NCBI GenBank assembly: GCA_964557575.1
Contig: CAZLBC010000043.1
Location: forward strand, 1-38,262
Reading direction: 5' to 3'
Length of the DNA stretch: 38,262 nt
Source of the DNA: CAZLBC01 sp964557575
GTDB taxonomy: Bacteria; Planctomycetota; Phycisphaerae; SM23-33
Position numbers and translations under genes: made by a program. Shown piece by piece: positions 8,545 through 17,000 of this stretch (positions are counted from its first letter, which is position 1; every line of letters begins with the position of its first letter). The notes under the pieces are model-generated. The model had not been told where the DNA came from, ran no database searches, and saw nothing but the letters and a program-made list of their open reading frames with translations.

Positions 8545-9085
8545 AGCCAACTCGATATAGCTGGGCTTTGACGATGAGATCATTTATTTCAAACGGGTTG
8601 ATTGTCTCGATTAAACTAACTTTCATGTCGTCGCGATATTGTTTATAATAGTCGTAATAATCGGAATAGCGGTTTTTTGGTCTGGTTCCATCCGTGGGGT
8701 CGGAATAAACAAGAATAACATACTTCGAGAGCCCCGGTTTTTTCTTCCTGTCATTAAGTACATCAACGCAGGCCCAAAATTCATTTAGGTTCTGTTTGCC
8801 AGGACCTCCTTTGTACCCATTCGGCTTTCCGGTATACGGGTCGTAACGGCGCGGGTGTCTGTAAAACTTGAACTCGATGAAAGCGAGTTCCGATGATTGC
8901 CTGAGTACGAGATCGATTTTATCGCATTCGATATATTGCTCGACATCAGGATAGTCTCCTGCGAGGAAACGGCAGAAAAAGTAACGGAATGCCGACTCGT
9001 TCCAGCGACTCATCGGCATAACCTCGAACTCTGACGGTAAGAAAGAGCAGGTTTTTCGAAAGATGGACAGGATGATCTCGTTCAT
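8543..9085 (-). CDS. Hypothetical protein with PD-(D/E)XK-nuclease-like core
   Basis: The 180-residue protein has the arrangement ECDKIDLVL, a short loop, then AFIEFKFYRHPRRYD. An Asp followed about 14 residues later by E-x-K on a hydrophobic strand is the active-site pattern of the PD-(D/E)XK fold, so a nuclease or nuclease-derived domain is likely. The rest contains a Tyr/Asp-rich stretch (NRYSDYYDYYKQYRDD). I recognise no named family. I prefer the ATG at 9085 (MNEIILSIF), with a weak GAAGAA upstream; an in-frame upstream codon at 9127 would add 14 residues. Its place next to a toxin-antitoxin pair suggests a small defence or mobile island, which is inference. Confidence 0.6.
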   Translation of the reverse strand: MNEIILSIFRKTCSFLPSEFEVMPMSRWNESAFRYFFCRFLAGDYPDVEQYIECDKIDLVLRQSSELAFIEFKFYRHPRRYDPYTGKPNGYKGGPGKQNLNEFWACVDVLNDRKKKPGLSKYVILVYSDPTDGTRPKNRYSDYYDYYKQYRDDMKVSLIETINPFEINDLIVKAQLYRVG

Positions 9086-9344
9086 TTTCTTCAATATTCG
9101 CAATCGCGTAAGACAATGTAATATCAAGACGTTGCGTTAATTCTCTCACAGAGGCAGACGCGGGTCAATAGGCTAATACCCGCCTGATCCGGTACCATCG
9201 CGGTATGACAGCCGCTTGTTTCACAATTGACTTTCAATCCGGCCGGCCGGTACACTTCCTTCATAATAATTGACTTGCCGGCCGGGATGGCGCAACGCGG
9301 TCCCCTGTGCCGCGTCGCATGCGGCTCGCGCCTGGAGAATGGTT

Positions 9345-11792
9345 ATGAAAGAAATGATTGCACTGTGTGTATGTGCCGCGTTGTCGCTTCCAGCGGCCGC
9401 GGCGGACTCCGCTGTTTCAGGTAAACCCGAGGCGCCGGCGCAGGGATTCATCAGTTCCCGGCCCGCGGAAGTATGGGAGGAAGGACTGCTTTCAGGTAAC
9501 GGCACCATCGGGATCAACGTCCTGAGCCGGCCGCTGAACGAGCGCGTCATCTTCTCTCACGAACGCCTTTTCCTTCCGATCAATGCGCCCGTGACGCCCC
9601 CCGACCAGTCAATGCGGTTGTTCGAGATCCGGCGACTGATCGATCGCGGCCTCTACCGGCAGGCAACCCGGCTTCAATTCGAACTTTCCGGCCAGGAAGG
9701 CTTTATGTATCCGGATTTCTTTGTGCCCGCCTTCGACCTGACCATCTCCGGCACGAGCCGGGGCAACACGAGAGACTACCGCCGCATGGTCGATTTCCAA
9801 ACGGGCGAAACAGTGGTCCGCTGGGCGGACGACCGCGGCGTGTTCGATCGCCGGATGTTCGTCTCGCGCGCGGATAATGTCGCGGTGCTGCTGATCACCG
9901 GGCCCGGCCGCGGCAGTATCGACTGCCGTCTCGCGCTTGAGCCGAGGGAGCCCAGCGAGAAGTTCAATAAAGATACCGACATCGACAAGCGTTCCGACAC
10001 CATGTTCAGGGAACATGTATCCGATGTCAGCAGCACCGCGCGCCCGACGTCGCTGACGTACCGCAACACCTACACGAAGGCCTACCCGGGAAGCGTTTAC
10101 GCGCTCGAAGGTTTCGCGCGAGTAATCGCCGCGGGAGGAAAAACCAAACCAGGATCCGACGGCACGCTGTCGGTCAACGGCGCCGACCGCGTCCTCGTCT
10201 TTGTCGACCTGCGCCCGGTGTACGATCCGGACCGGTCAGCAAAAGACGCCATGGAGGCATCGCTTGCAGAGCTTCCCGCGGACTACGCCCGCCTGCTCCG
10301 GCGCCACGCGAAACTTCACGGTGAGCTTTTCAACCGGGTGCGCCTCGACCTCGGGGGCGGGGCCGACCGCGGGCGGACAACCGAGGAGCTGCTGGAGATC
10401 TCCGGCGAGAAGCATCCCAGTCGCGCCCTGATCGAAAAGGAATTCGACGCCGGACGCTACAATATCATCTGCGCCACCGGCGAGCTGCCGCCGAACCTGC
10501 AGGGGATCTGGGGCGGAACCTACGTGCCCGACTGGGCCAGCGACTACACGCACAACGGAAACGTGCCTTCAGCCATTGCGGCCAACCTGATGGGAAACAT
10601 GCCCGAACTGATGCGTGCTTATACGACGTATATCGAGTCGCTCGTACCGTGGCTCGAAATCAACGCCGGGCACTACTTCGGCGCGCGCGGCATCGTCCTG
10701 CCGTCCCGGAGCACGACACACGGTTTCAATAACGCATTGGACAAAAACTTCGCCGGGGGCTTCTGGGTCGCGGGGGCGGGCTGGGCGGCACACTTTTTCT
10801 ACGACTATTACCTCTACACGGGCGACCGCCGGTTTCTCGCCGAACACGCCCTGCCGTTCATGGAAAAGGCCGTATCGTTTTTCGAGGACTACCTCTACGA
10901 GGGGCCGAACGGCACGTGGATCTTTTCGCCCGGCCAGTCGCCGGAGAATACCCCCGGAAACACCCGGTCCCAGGGAAGTTTCAACGCCACCATGGACGTG
11001 GCGGTCGCCAAAGAGCTTCTGCGCAATACCATTGCCGCGTCGCGGACGCTCGGCCGCAACAAGGACAGGATCGCGCGATGGCGGGCGATGCTGGCAAAGA
11101 TGCCGGACTACCTGGTGAACGAGAACGGCCTCGTCAAGGAATGGCTGACGCCGCTGCTCGCCAACAACGACAGCCACCGGCACTCCTCCCATTTTTATGC
11201 GCTCTTCGACGGGATGCCGGATGAAATCGCCGACAGTCCCGCGCTGCGCGCGGCGTTCACGCGCAGTATCGCGTTCAGACTGGATAATTACTGGAAGGAC
11301 AACCAGCGCGGGTTCATGTCTTTCGGCCTCGTTCAGCTCGGCCAGGCTTCCGCGAGTCTCGGCGAGAGCGCGCTGGCCTACCGCTGCCTGACCCAGTTGG
11401 TCAACCGGTACTGGTTGAATAACCTCGCCTCGACGCACAACCACCGCTCGCTGCTGAACATGGACATCAGCGGCGGCATGCCGTCGGTCATCATCAAAAT
11501 GCTGATGGCATCCGAACCGGGCAGGATCGAGCTTCTGCCGGCATTGCCGGAAGCCTGGCCGGACGGTACCGTTACCGGGCTGCTGGCCCGCGGCGCTTTC
11601 GAGGTGGACATCACCTGGAAAGCCGGGAAACTTCTAGAGGCCGTTCTTCGTTCAAGGGTCGGAAACAACTGCCGGCTGGTTTACAGGGACACGCGGGCGG
11701 AACTGGAGACAGAGGCCGGCAAAGCCTACCGCTTCCGCCGGGACGGGAACACGGATTCCTATCAGATCACACCCGAACCGGACGGCCGGTAA
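9345..11792 (+). CDS. Secreted GH95-like alpha-L-fucosidase (or alpha-L-galactosidase)
   Basis: The 815-residue product has a signal peptide (MIALCVCAALSLPAAAA), then the N-terminal beta-sandwich motif of GH95 (EEGLLSGNGTIGINV, RVIFSHERLFLP), an (alpha/alpha)6 barrel from about residue 340 (LPPNLQGIWGG) and a C-terminal beta domain (GRIELLPALPEAWPDG). By analogy with the Bifidobacterium enzyme AfcA, the catalytic Glu is probably Glu534 in SPGQSPEN, the assisting Asn pair Asn404 and Asn406 in HNGN, and the Asp Asp707 in LNMDISGG. The sequence around the Asn pair is unlike the usual NINLQMNYW, so this is a divergent member whose sugar preference may differ. GGAG eight bases upstream supports the ATG at 9345. 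A diverged copy of its last 62 codons lies at 21542-21730. Confidence 0.88.
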   Translation: MKEMIALCVCAALSLPAAAADSAVSGKPEAPAQGFISSRPAEVWEEGLLSGNGTIGINVLSRPLNERVIFSHERLFLPINAPVTPPDQSMRLFEIRRLIDRGLYRQATRLQFELSGQEGFMYPDFFVPAFDLTISGTSRGNTRDYRRMVDFQTGETVVRWADDRGVFDRRMFVSRADNVAVLLITGPGRGSIDCRLALEPREPSEKFNKDTDIDKRSDTMFREHVSDVSSTARPTSLTYRNTYTKAYPGSVYALEGFARVIAAGGKTKPGSDGTLSVNGADRVLVFVDLRPVYDPDRSAKDAMEASLAELPADYARLLRRHAKLHGELFNRVRLDLGGGADRGRTTEELLEISGEKHPSRALIEKEFDAGRYNIICATGELPPNLQGIWGGTYVPDWASDYTHNGNVPSAIAANLMGNMPELMRAYTTYIESLVPWLEINAGHYFGARGIVLPSRSTTHGFNNALDKNFAGGFWVAGAGWAAHFFYDYYLYTGDRRFLAEHALPFMEKAVSFFEDYLYEGPNGTWIFSPGQSPENTPGNTRSQGSFNATMDVAVAKELLRNTIAASRTLGRNKDRIARWRAMLAKMPDYLVNENGLVKEWLTPLLANNDSHRHSSHFYALFDGMPDEIADSPALRAAFTRSIAFRLDNYWKDNQRGFMSFGLVQLGQASASLGESALAYRCLTQLVNRYWLNNLASTHNHRSLLNMDISGGMPSVIIKMLMASEPGRIELLPALPEAWPDGTVTGLLARGAFEVDITWKAGKLLEAVLRSRVGNNCRLVYRDTRAELETEAGKAYRFRRDGNTDSYQITPEPDGR

Positions 11793-12022
11793 CCGCGCCC
11801 CCGCCGCATCCCCGATGGGGCAGGCATGCACGGTCGTCACGGTCGACGCCGGCGGGCGCCGCGCCGAAATGTCTCTGGTACTTCAGCGATCCATTATGTA
11901 CTATCGTAGCTATGAACAGGCTTGCTGAACACGTCGGCCGTCGACGTGAAAGAGACACTTTTTTCGCAAGCCAAGGAAGTCGAAGCAGACGATTCTACAT
12001 GAATCGTCGATGGAGACTGACG

Positions 12023-13498
12023 ATGAGATGCGGAACAATGTCCTTTCGCAGACAGGTCCGAATTGTTCAGCAGGCCGTAAATACCAAATACACACTGCTG
12101 ATGCTGACGGGCACCCTCCTTCTCTCGAGCAGCGCGTTTTGCGGCAAACGGGACGCGGGCGCACAACCTTCGCGCACGATCACGTACCGGAAGGTCGGCG
12201 ACACGGCGCTCGAGCTCCACGTGTTCGATCCTTCCCCGAAGACAAGGAAGCCCATGCCCGCGATCGTCTTCTTCTTCGGCGGCGGCTGGAAGGGCGGATC
12301 ACCGTCGCAGTTCTACCACCAGAGCACGTATCTCTCCGGACACGGTATACTCGCGATCTCGGCGCAGTACCGCACGAAATCCCGGGGCGGCGTACCGCCG
12401 TCCGAATGCGTCAAGGACGGGAAGGCCGCGATCCGGTACGTGCGCACGCACGCCGGGGAACTCGGCGTCGACCCGGACCGTATCGCAGCGGGCGGCGGCT
12501 CGGCGGGCGGTCATGTGGCCGCGGCCACGGGCACGGTCAAGGGTTTCGAGCACGAGGGCGAGGACCGGTCGGTCAGCTCGCGCCCCAATGCCATGGTCCT
12601 CTTCAATCCGGTATACGACAACAGCGAGGACGGGTACGGGCACGACCGCGTCAAGGATTACTGGAAAGACTTCTCGCCGCTGCACAACATCGACAAGGAC
12701 ACGCCGCCCGCCATCGTCTTCTTCGGCTCGGCGGAGAAGCTGGTGAAGAAATCGGCCATGAAGGAATTCCAGGCGAAGATGAAGTCGCTCGGGATCACGT
12801 CCAAGCTCACAATCTACGACGGCCCCGGCCACGGCTTCTTCAATTACGGCAGGGACAACAACAAGTGGTTTCTCGCGACCATGACCGAGACCCACAATTT
12901 CCTGAAGGAACTCGGCTGGATCACGGGTGACGCGACCGTGGAAGCGTATCTCGGCAGGAAGAAGACCCCCGGTCCTGCCGGACGGCGCGTCTCCCTCTTC
13001 GACGGCAAGACCCTCGCCGGCTGGGATGTCATCAAGTGCGAAGCCGCGGTCAGCGACGGCGATATCCTCATTACCGCCGGCAACGGTCTCGTTCAATCGA
13101 AGAAAAAGTACAAGGACTTCATCCTCGAATTCGACTGGAAGATGCTCGACGAGAAGTTCTGGGACAGCGGTGTGTATTTTCGTTACGTCGACGTGCCCGG
13201 GAACCGTCCATGGCCCGCCCGCTACCAGGCCAACCTGCGCAAAGGCATGGAGGGGAATGTCGGCGGGATCACGGGGGCGAAAAGCAAGGGCCTGATCAAG
13301 CCCGGGGCATGGAACACGTTCAAGCTGACGGTCACGGGGGCGGATGTCGAACTCGAGATCAACGGCACAGCCGCCTGGAAGGCGACCGGGCTGAAGTTCC
13401 TCGAGAAGGGCTACCTAGCGCTGCAGGCCGAGGTGCCCGGGGGCGGCAAGCACCGCTTCCGCAATATCTTTATCACCGAGCTCCAGGCGCCCGAATAG
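12023..13498 (+). CDS. Secreted esterase fused to a DUF1080 domain
   Basis: The 491-residue product has an N-terminal hydrophobic export segment (YTLLMLTGTLLLSSSAF). Residues about 55-305 form an alpha/beta-hydrolase of the carboxylesterase/lipase type with an oxyanion motif FFFGGGWKGG, a nucleophile elbow GGGSAGGH (Ser near 160) and a late histidine in YDGPGHGFFNY. The acid position reads GSAEKLVKK, so Glu may replace the usual Asp. Residues about 315-488 are a DUF1080 (3-keto-disaccharide hydrolase, concanavalin-like) domain with VSLFDGKTLAGWDV, DFILEFDWKM, DSGVYFRY and WNTFKLTVTG motifs. It probably removes ester groups and acts on or binds the resulting sugar. The ATG at 12023 has GGAG at good spacing; upstream in-frame ATGs would add a long basic extension. 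Confidence 0.85.
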   Translation: MRCGTMSFRRQVRIVQQAVNTKYTLLMLTGTLLLSSSAFCGKRDAGAQPSRTITYRKVGDTALELHVFDPSPKTRKPMPAIVFFFGGGWKGGSPSQFYHQSTYLSGHGILAISAQYRTKSRGGVPPSECVKDGKAAIRYVRTHAGELGVDPDRIAAGGGSAGGHVAAATGTVKGFEHEGEDRSVSSRPNAMVLFNPVYDNSEDGYGHDRVKDYWKDFSPLHNIDKDTPPAIVFFGSAEKLVKKSAMKEFQAKMKSLGITSKLTIYDGPGHGFFNYGRDNNKWFLATMTETHNFLKELGWITGDATVEAYLGRKKTPGPAGRRVSLFDGKTLAGWDVIKCEAAVSDGDILITAGNGLVQSKKKYKDFILEFDWKMLDEKFWDSGVYFRYVDVPGNRPWPARYQANLRKGMEGNVGGITGAKSKGLIKPGAWNTFKLTVTGADVELEINGTAAWKATGLKFLEKGYLALQAEVPGGGKHRFRNIFITELQAPE

Positions 13499-13851
13499 CA
13501 CCACACCCCCGGAGTAATGGCCGAAACGGCCGCCGTCCCGCGACCGGCACATCCCACAGTCCGGGTTACGTTACGCATAAAATTATTATTTTGACAGGAG
13601 AGGGGTTTCGCATTCCTGTCAGTTCATACACATCCCGACCTCTCAAGCAATACTGCTATGCTGTTTTTTGCGAATAACAATGAAATCAATACGCCCCGGC
13701 ACTACACTATCAGAACGAAAAGACGGTTTGTCGGCCTGATTCAAGGGCACACATTGAGTCACATTCACCTGTTGCACGGCGCACCCGGCCATTGAATGCG
13801 CCGATGTACATCAAAAAAGTTGTGTATCTTATCAGCCAAAGGAGATCGAAA
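13499..13851. other. Gene-free region upstream of katG
   Basis: No gene is supported. It holds a GGCCG-AAA-CGGCC hairpin at 13519-13531 just after the esterase gene, which may help end that transcript, a spaced inverted repeat at 13592-13621, and the AAAGGAG ribosome binding site of katG just before 13852. A TTGACA hexamer at 13591-13596 overlaps the left arm of the repeat and could be a -35 element. Confidence 0.45.
13592..13621. promoter_or_regulatory. Spaced 8-bp inverted repeat, possible operator for katG
   Basis: TGACAGGA (13592-13599) and TCCTGTCA (13614-13621) are perfect inverse copies separated by 14 bases, with a TTGACA hexamer overlapping the left arm. The position 230 bases upstream of the peroxidase start, in a region without genes, would suit a dimeric redox or metal regulator. 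The regulator is unknown. Confidence 0.4.
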
Positions 13852-16122
13852 ATGAATACAGTGAAGCGGATTCTTCCACTATTTCCGGCATTGCTTTTTC
13901 TCGGTGCATGCGCTGAGAACGAGTGCGCCACGAAACAGAGCCGGTGCCCCGTGACGGGCATGACGCGCGGCAAGGTCGCCGGGGACGGACCGCGGAACCG
14001 CGACTGGTGGCCGAACCAGGTGAACCTCGACATCCTGCACCAGAACGCCGCCAAGGGAAACCCGATGGACGAGGATTTCGACTACGCCGCGGAGTTCAAA
14101 AAGCTCGACCTGAAGGCCGTCAAGAAGGACCTCGCGAAGCTGATGACCGATTCAAAGGACTGGTGGCCGGCCGACTACGGACACTACGGGCCGTTCTTCA
14201 TTCGCATGGCGTGGCACAGCGCGGGCACCTACCGCACGCAGGACGGCCGCGGGGGCGGCGGATTCGGCCTGCAGCGCTTCCCGCCGCTGGACAGTTGGCC
14301 GGACAACGTCCACCTCGACAAGGCCCGCCGGCTGCTCTGGCCGATCAAGAAGAAGTACGGAAAGAAGATCTCCTGGGCCGACCTGATGATCCTGACGGGC
14401 AACGTCGCGCTGGAAACGATGGGCTTCAAGACGTTCGGCTTTGCCGGGGGGCGCGAGGACGTGTGGGAATCCCAGAACGACATCTACTGGGGATCCGAAA
14501 GCGAGATGCTCGGCGACAAGCGCTACACCGGCGACCGCGAACTGGAAAATCCCCTCGCCGCCGTGCAGATGGGCCTGATCTACGTGAACCCCGAAGGGCC
14601 GAACGGCAAGCCCGACCCGCTCGCCGCGGCAAAGGACATACGCGAGGTCTTCAAGCGCATGGCGATGAACGACGAGGAAACCGTCGCCCTGATCGCCGGC
14701 GGTCACACCTTCGGCAAGTGCCACGGCGCCGGCCCGGCGTCGCACGTCGGCCCGGAACCGGCGGCCGCCCCCATCGAGCAGCAGGGCCTCGGCTGGAAGA
14801 CCAGCTTCGGCAGCGGCACGGGCGGCGACACGATCGGCAGCGGCCTGGAGGTCACCTGGACCACCACGCCGACGAAGTGGAGTATGGGCTTCTTCAGGCA
14901 CCTCTTCGAATACGAGTGGGAACTGACCAAGAGCCCGGCGGGCGCGTACCAGTGGAAGCCGAAGGGTGACGCCGGCGCAGAAACCGTGCCGCATGCGCAC
15001 GACCCGAATAAGCGCATCGCGCCGGCCATGCTTACCACGGACCTCTCCCTGAAGGTCGATCCGATTTACCGGAAGATCTCCAGGCGCTTCTACGAGAACC
15101 CGAAGGAGTTCGCGGACGCCTTCGCCCGGGCCTGGTTCAAGCTGACGCATCGCGACATGGGGCCCCGCTCCCGCTATCTCGGCCCGGAGGTCCCGAAGGA
15201 GGTACTGATCTGGCAGGACCCGGTGCCCCCGGTCGATCACAAGCTGATCGAGGCGAAGGACATCGCGGCACTCAAGGGAAAGATTCTCGCCGCGGGGCTG
15301 TCGGTATCGGAACTGGTCTCGACCGCCTGGGCCTCGGCGTCAACGTTCCGCGGCTCGGACAAGCGCGGCGGCGCGAACGGGGCCCGCATACGCCTCGCCC
15401 CGCAGAAGGACTGGCCCGTGAACCAGCCGGCGAAGCTGGCAAAGGTGCTGAAGGTACTCGAGAAGATCCAGAAGGAGTTCAACACAAAGAAACCCGGCGG
15501 AAAGAAGGTCTCTCTCGCCGACCTGATCGTCCTGGGCGGTTGCGGGGGTGTCGAGAAGGCGATCGAGAAGGCGGGGCACAAGATCAAGGTTCCCTTCTCG
15601 CCCGGGCGCACCGACGCCTCGCAGGAGCAGACCGACATCGAGTCGTTCGGCTACCTCGAGCCGGTCGCGGACGGGTTCCGCAACTTCCAGAAGAAGAAGT
15701 ATGCCGCCCGCCCGGAACGGCTGCTGGTCGACCGGGCGCAGTTGCTGACGCTGACGGCGCCGGAGATGACGGTCCTGGTCGGCGGCCTGCGCGTGATCGG
15801 CGCGAACGCCAGCGAATGCAGCCACGGCGTTTTTACGGATACGCCCGGGGCGCTGACGAACGACTTCTTCGTGAACCTGCTGGACATGGGCACGGTGTGG
15901 AAACCGACCGAGAAGGACCGGGACGTGTACGAGGGCCACCGCCGCGAGACGGGCACGCTGAAGTGGACCGCGACGCGTGTCGACCTGGTCTTCGGTTACA
16001 ACGCCCAGCTTCGGGCGCTGGCGGAAGTCTATGCCAGCGACGACGGCGAGAAGAAGTTCGTGAAAGAATTCGTCGCCGCGTGGAACAAGGTCATGAACCT
16101 GGACCGATTCGACCTGAAGTGA
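13852..16122 (+). CDS. katG: Exported catalase-peroxidase with lipoprotein-like signal
   Basis: The 756-residue protein matches bifunctional catalase-peroxidases over its whole length, with both the haem-binding N-terminal half and the inactive C-terminal half. Distal residues Arg118, Trp121 and His122 (RMAWHSAGTY), Tyr244 (YVNPEGPNG) and Met270 give the Met-Tyr-Trp cofactor needed for catalase activity, and His285 in GGHTFGKCHGAG is the proximal haem ligand. It destroys hydrogen peroxide. Unusually, the N-terminus is a signal peptide with a lipobox, LFLGACAENE, so the enzyme should be anchored in a membrane outside the cytoplasm rather than act in the cytosol like most KatG. AAAGGAG fixes the start at 13852. 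The gene is single and ends in a strong terminator. Confidence 0.95.
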   Translation: MNTVKRILPLFPALLFLGACAENECATKQSRCPVTGMTRGKVAGDGPRNRDWWPNQVNLDILHQNAAKGNPMDEDFDYAAEFKKLDLKAVKKDLAKLMTDSKDWWPADYGHYGPFFIRMAWHSAGTYRTQDGRGGGGFGLQRFPPLDSWPDNVHLDKARRLLWPIKKKYGKKISWADLMILTGNVALETMGFKTFGFAGGREDVWESQNDIYWGSESEMLGDKRYTGDRELENPLAAVQMGLIYVNPEGPNGKPDPLAAAKDIREVFKRMAMNDEETVALIAGGHTFGKCHGAGPASHVGPEPAAAPIEQQGLGWKTSFGSGTGGDTIGSGLEVTWTTTPTKWSMGFFRHLFEYEWELTKSPAGAYQWKPKGDAGAETVPHAHDPNKRIAPAMLTTDLSLKVDPIYRKISRRFYENPKEFADAFARAWFKLTHRDMGPRSRYLGPEVPKEVLIWQDPVPPVDHKLIEAKDIAALKGKILAAGLSVSELVSTAWASASTFRGSDKRGGANGARIRLAPQKDWPVNQPAKLAKVLKVLEKIQKEFNTKKPGGKKVSLADLIVLGGCGGVEKAIEKAGHKIKVPFSPGRTDASQEQTDIESFGYLEPVADGFRNFQKKKYAARPERLLVDRAQLLTLTAPEMTVLVGGLRVIGANASECSHGVFTDTPGALTNDFFVNLLDMGTVWKPTEKDRDVYEGHRRETGTLKWTATRVDLVFGYNAQLRALAEVYASDDGEKKFVKEFVAAWNKVMNLDRFDLK

Positions 16123-16150
16123 TTCGCTCCCGGCGCGACGGTGAAACCAG

Positions 16151-16191
16151 GGACGTTCATCGATGTTAATCGGTGAACGTCCTCTTTTTTT
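16151..16191 (+). terminator. Intrinsic terminator of katG
   Basis: GGACGTTCA pairs with TGAACGTCC and continues inward through a T-G pair to CGAT/ATCG around a GTTA loop, giving a 14-pair stem followed directly by CTTTTTTT. It starts 28 bases after the katG stop. Confidence 0.92.
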
Positions 16192-16203
16192 CGTTCAACT
16201 CCA

Positions 16204-16788
16204 CAGCAGTTCGGGAATGCGGTCTTCATCGACCTGCTGCAGGCGGATGAACGCCGCCGCTTCACGGCGCGGCCGGAGCGGTTGCGGGAACTTGCTCATC
16301 AACAGCCGGACGGCCGGACGTTCGTGATTGACGAGGTGCAGAAAGCGCCGGATCTGCTTTCCATCGTCCACGGATTGATAGAGGAACACCGCGGCCGACA
16401 GTTCGTTCTGACGGGATCAAGTGCCCGCAAACTGCGCCGGGGCGGCGTCGATCTCATGGCGGGTCGCACCGTGTGGCGCGAGATGCATCCCTCCATGGCG
16501 AGCGAACTCGGCGAGAGCTTCGACCTGGAGCACGTACTTCAGCAGGGCATGGTTCCCCTTGTAGTCGAATCCGACACACCTACTGATGTCCTCACCTCGT
16601 ATGCAGGGCTCCACCCCGAACGGGAAGTGCAGACTGAGGGCCTGGTGCGCAACCCGTCCGACGTCGCCCGTTTTTTGGAAATCGCCAGCTTCTCACACGG
16701 GCAGACGCTCAACGTGAGCAACATCGCCCGCGAGTGCCGGGTCGAGCGGACGACCGTATCCGGCTACCTTGGCATCAGTGTCAGTTGA
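16204..16788 (+). pseudogene. Truncated AAA/DUF4143 ATPase
   Basis: The frame opens inside a DUF4143-type ATPase at AVFIDLLQAD and continues through the Walker B region (TFVIDEVQKAPDLL), the sensor-like VLTGSSARKL and the helical FLEIASFSHGQTLNVSNIA segment before ending at GYLGISVS-stop. The N-terminal Walker A loop is absent, because the frame runs straight into the katG terminator, and the whole C-terminal DUF4143 and nuclease-like part is missing, as is a piece between the ATPase core and the helical segment. The product cannot be a working ATPase. It is a decayed relative of the intact gene that follows at 17001. Confidence 0.8.
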
Positions 16789-17000
16789 ACGGCGCCACAT
16801 GCCTCGCGGGGAGAGAGCACGACCGTCATGGTTCTGGTTCCGAAATCCCACCTGCCGTACTTGAGCCCCTGTGCCGGTTTTGCTTCGACAGGAATGACGG
16901 CTGCTTTTCAGGCCGCCTGTTCAGGAGACGTTGATGAGTAAGACACGCAATACTGGCATTTATTTCTTGCAATTGTGGAGCGAGGCTCCATAATTGCACC

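Noticed and set aside
13517..13591. ATGGCCGAAACGGCCGCC resembling the start of tail-repeat copy C
   Set aside because: The following codons do not match the other copies; the likeness is limited to a GC-rich palindrome.
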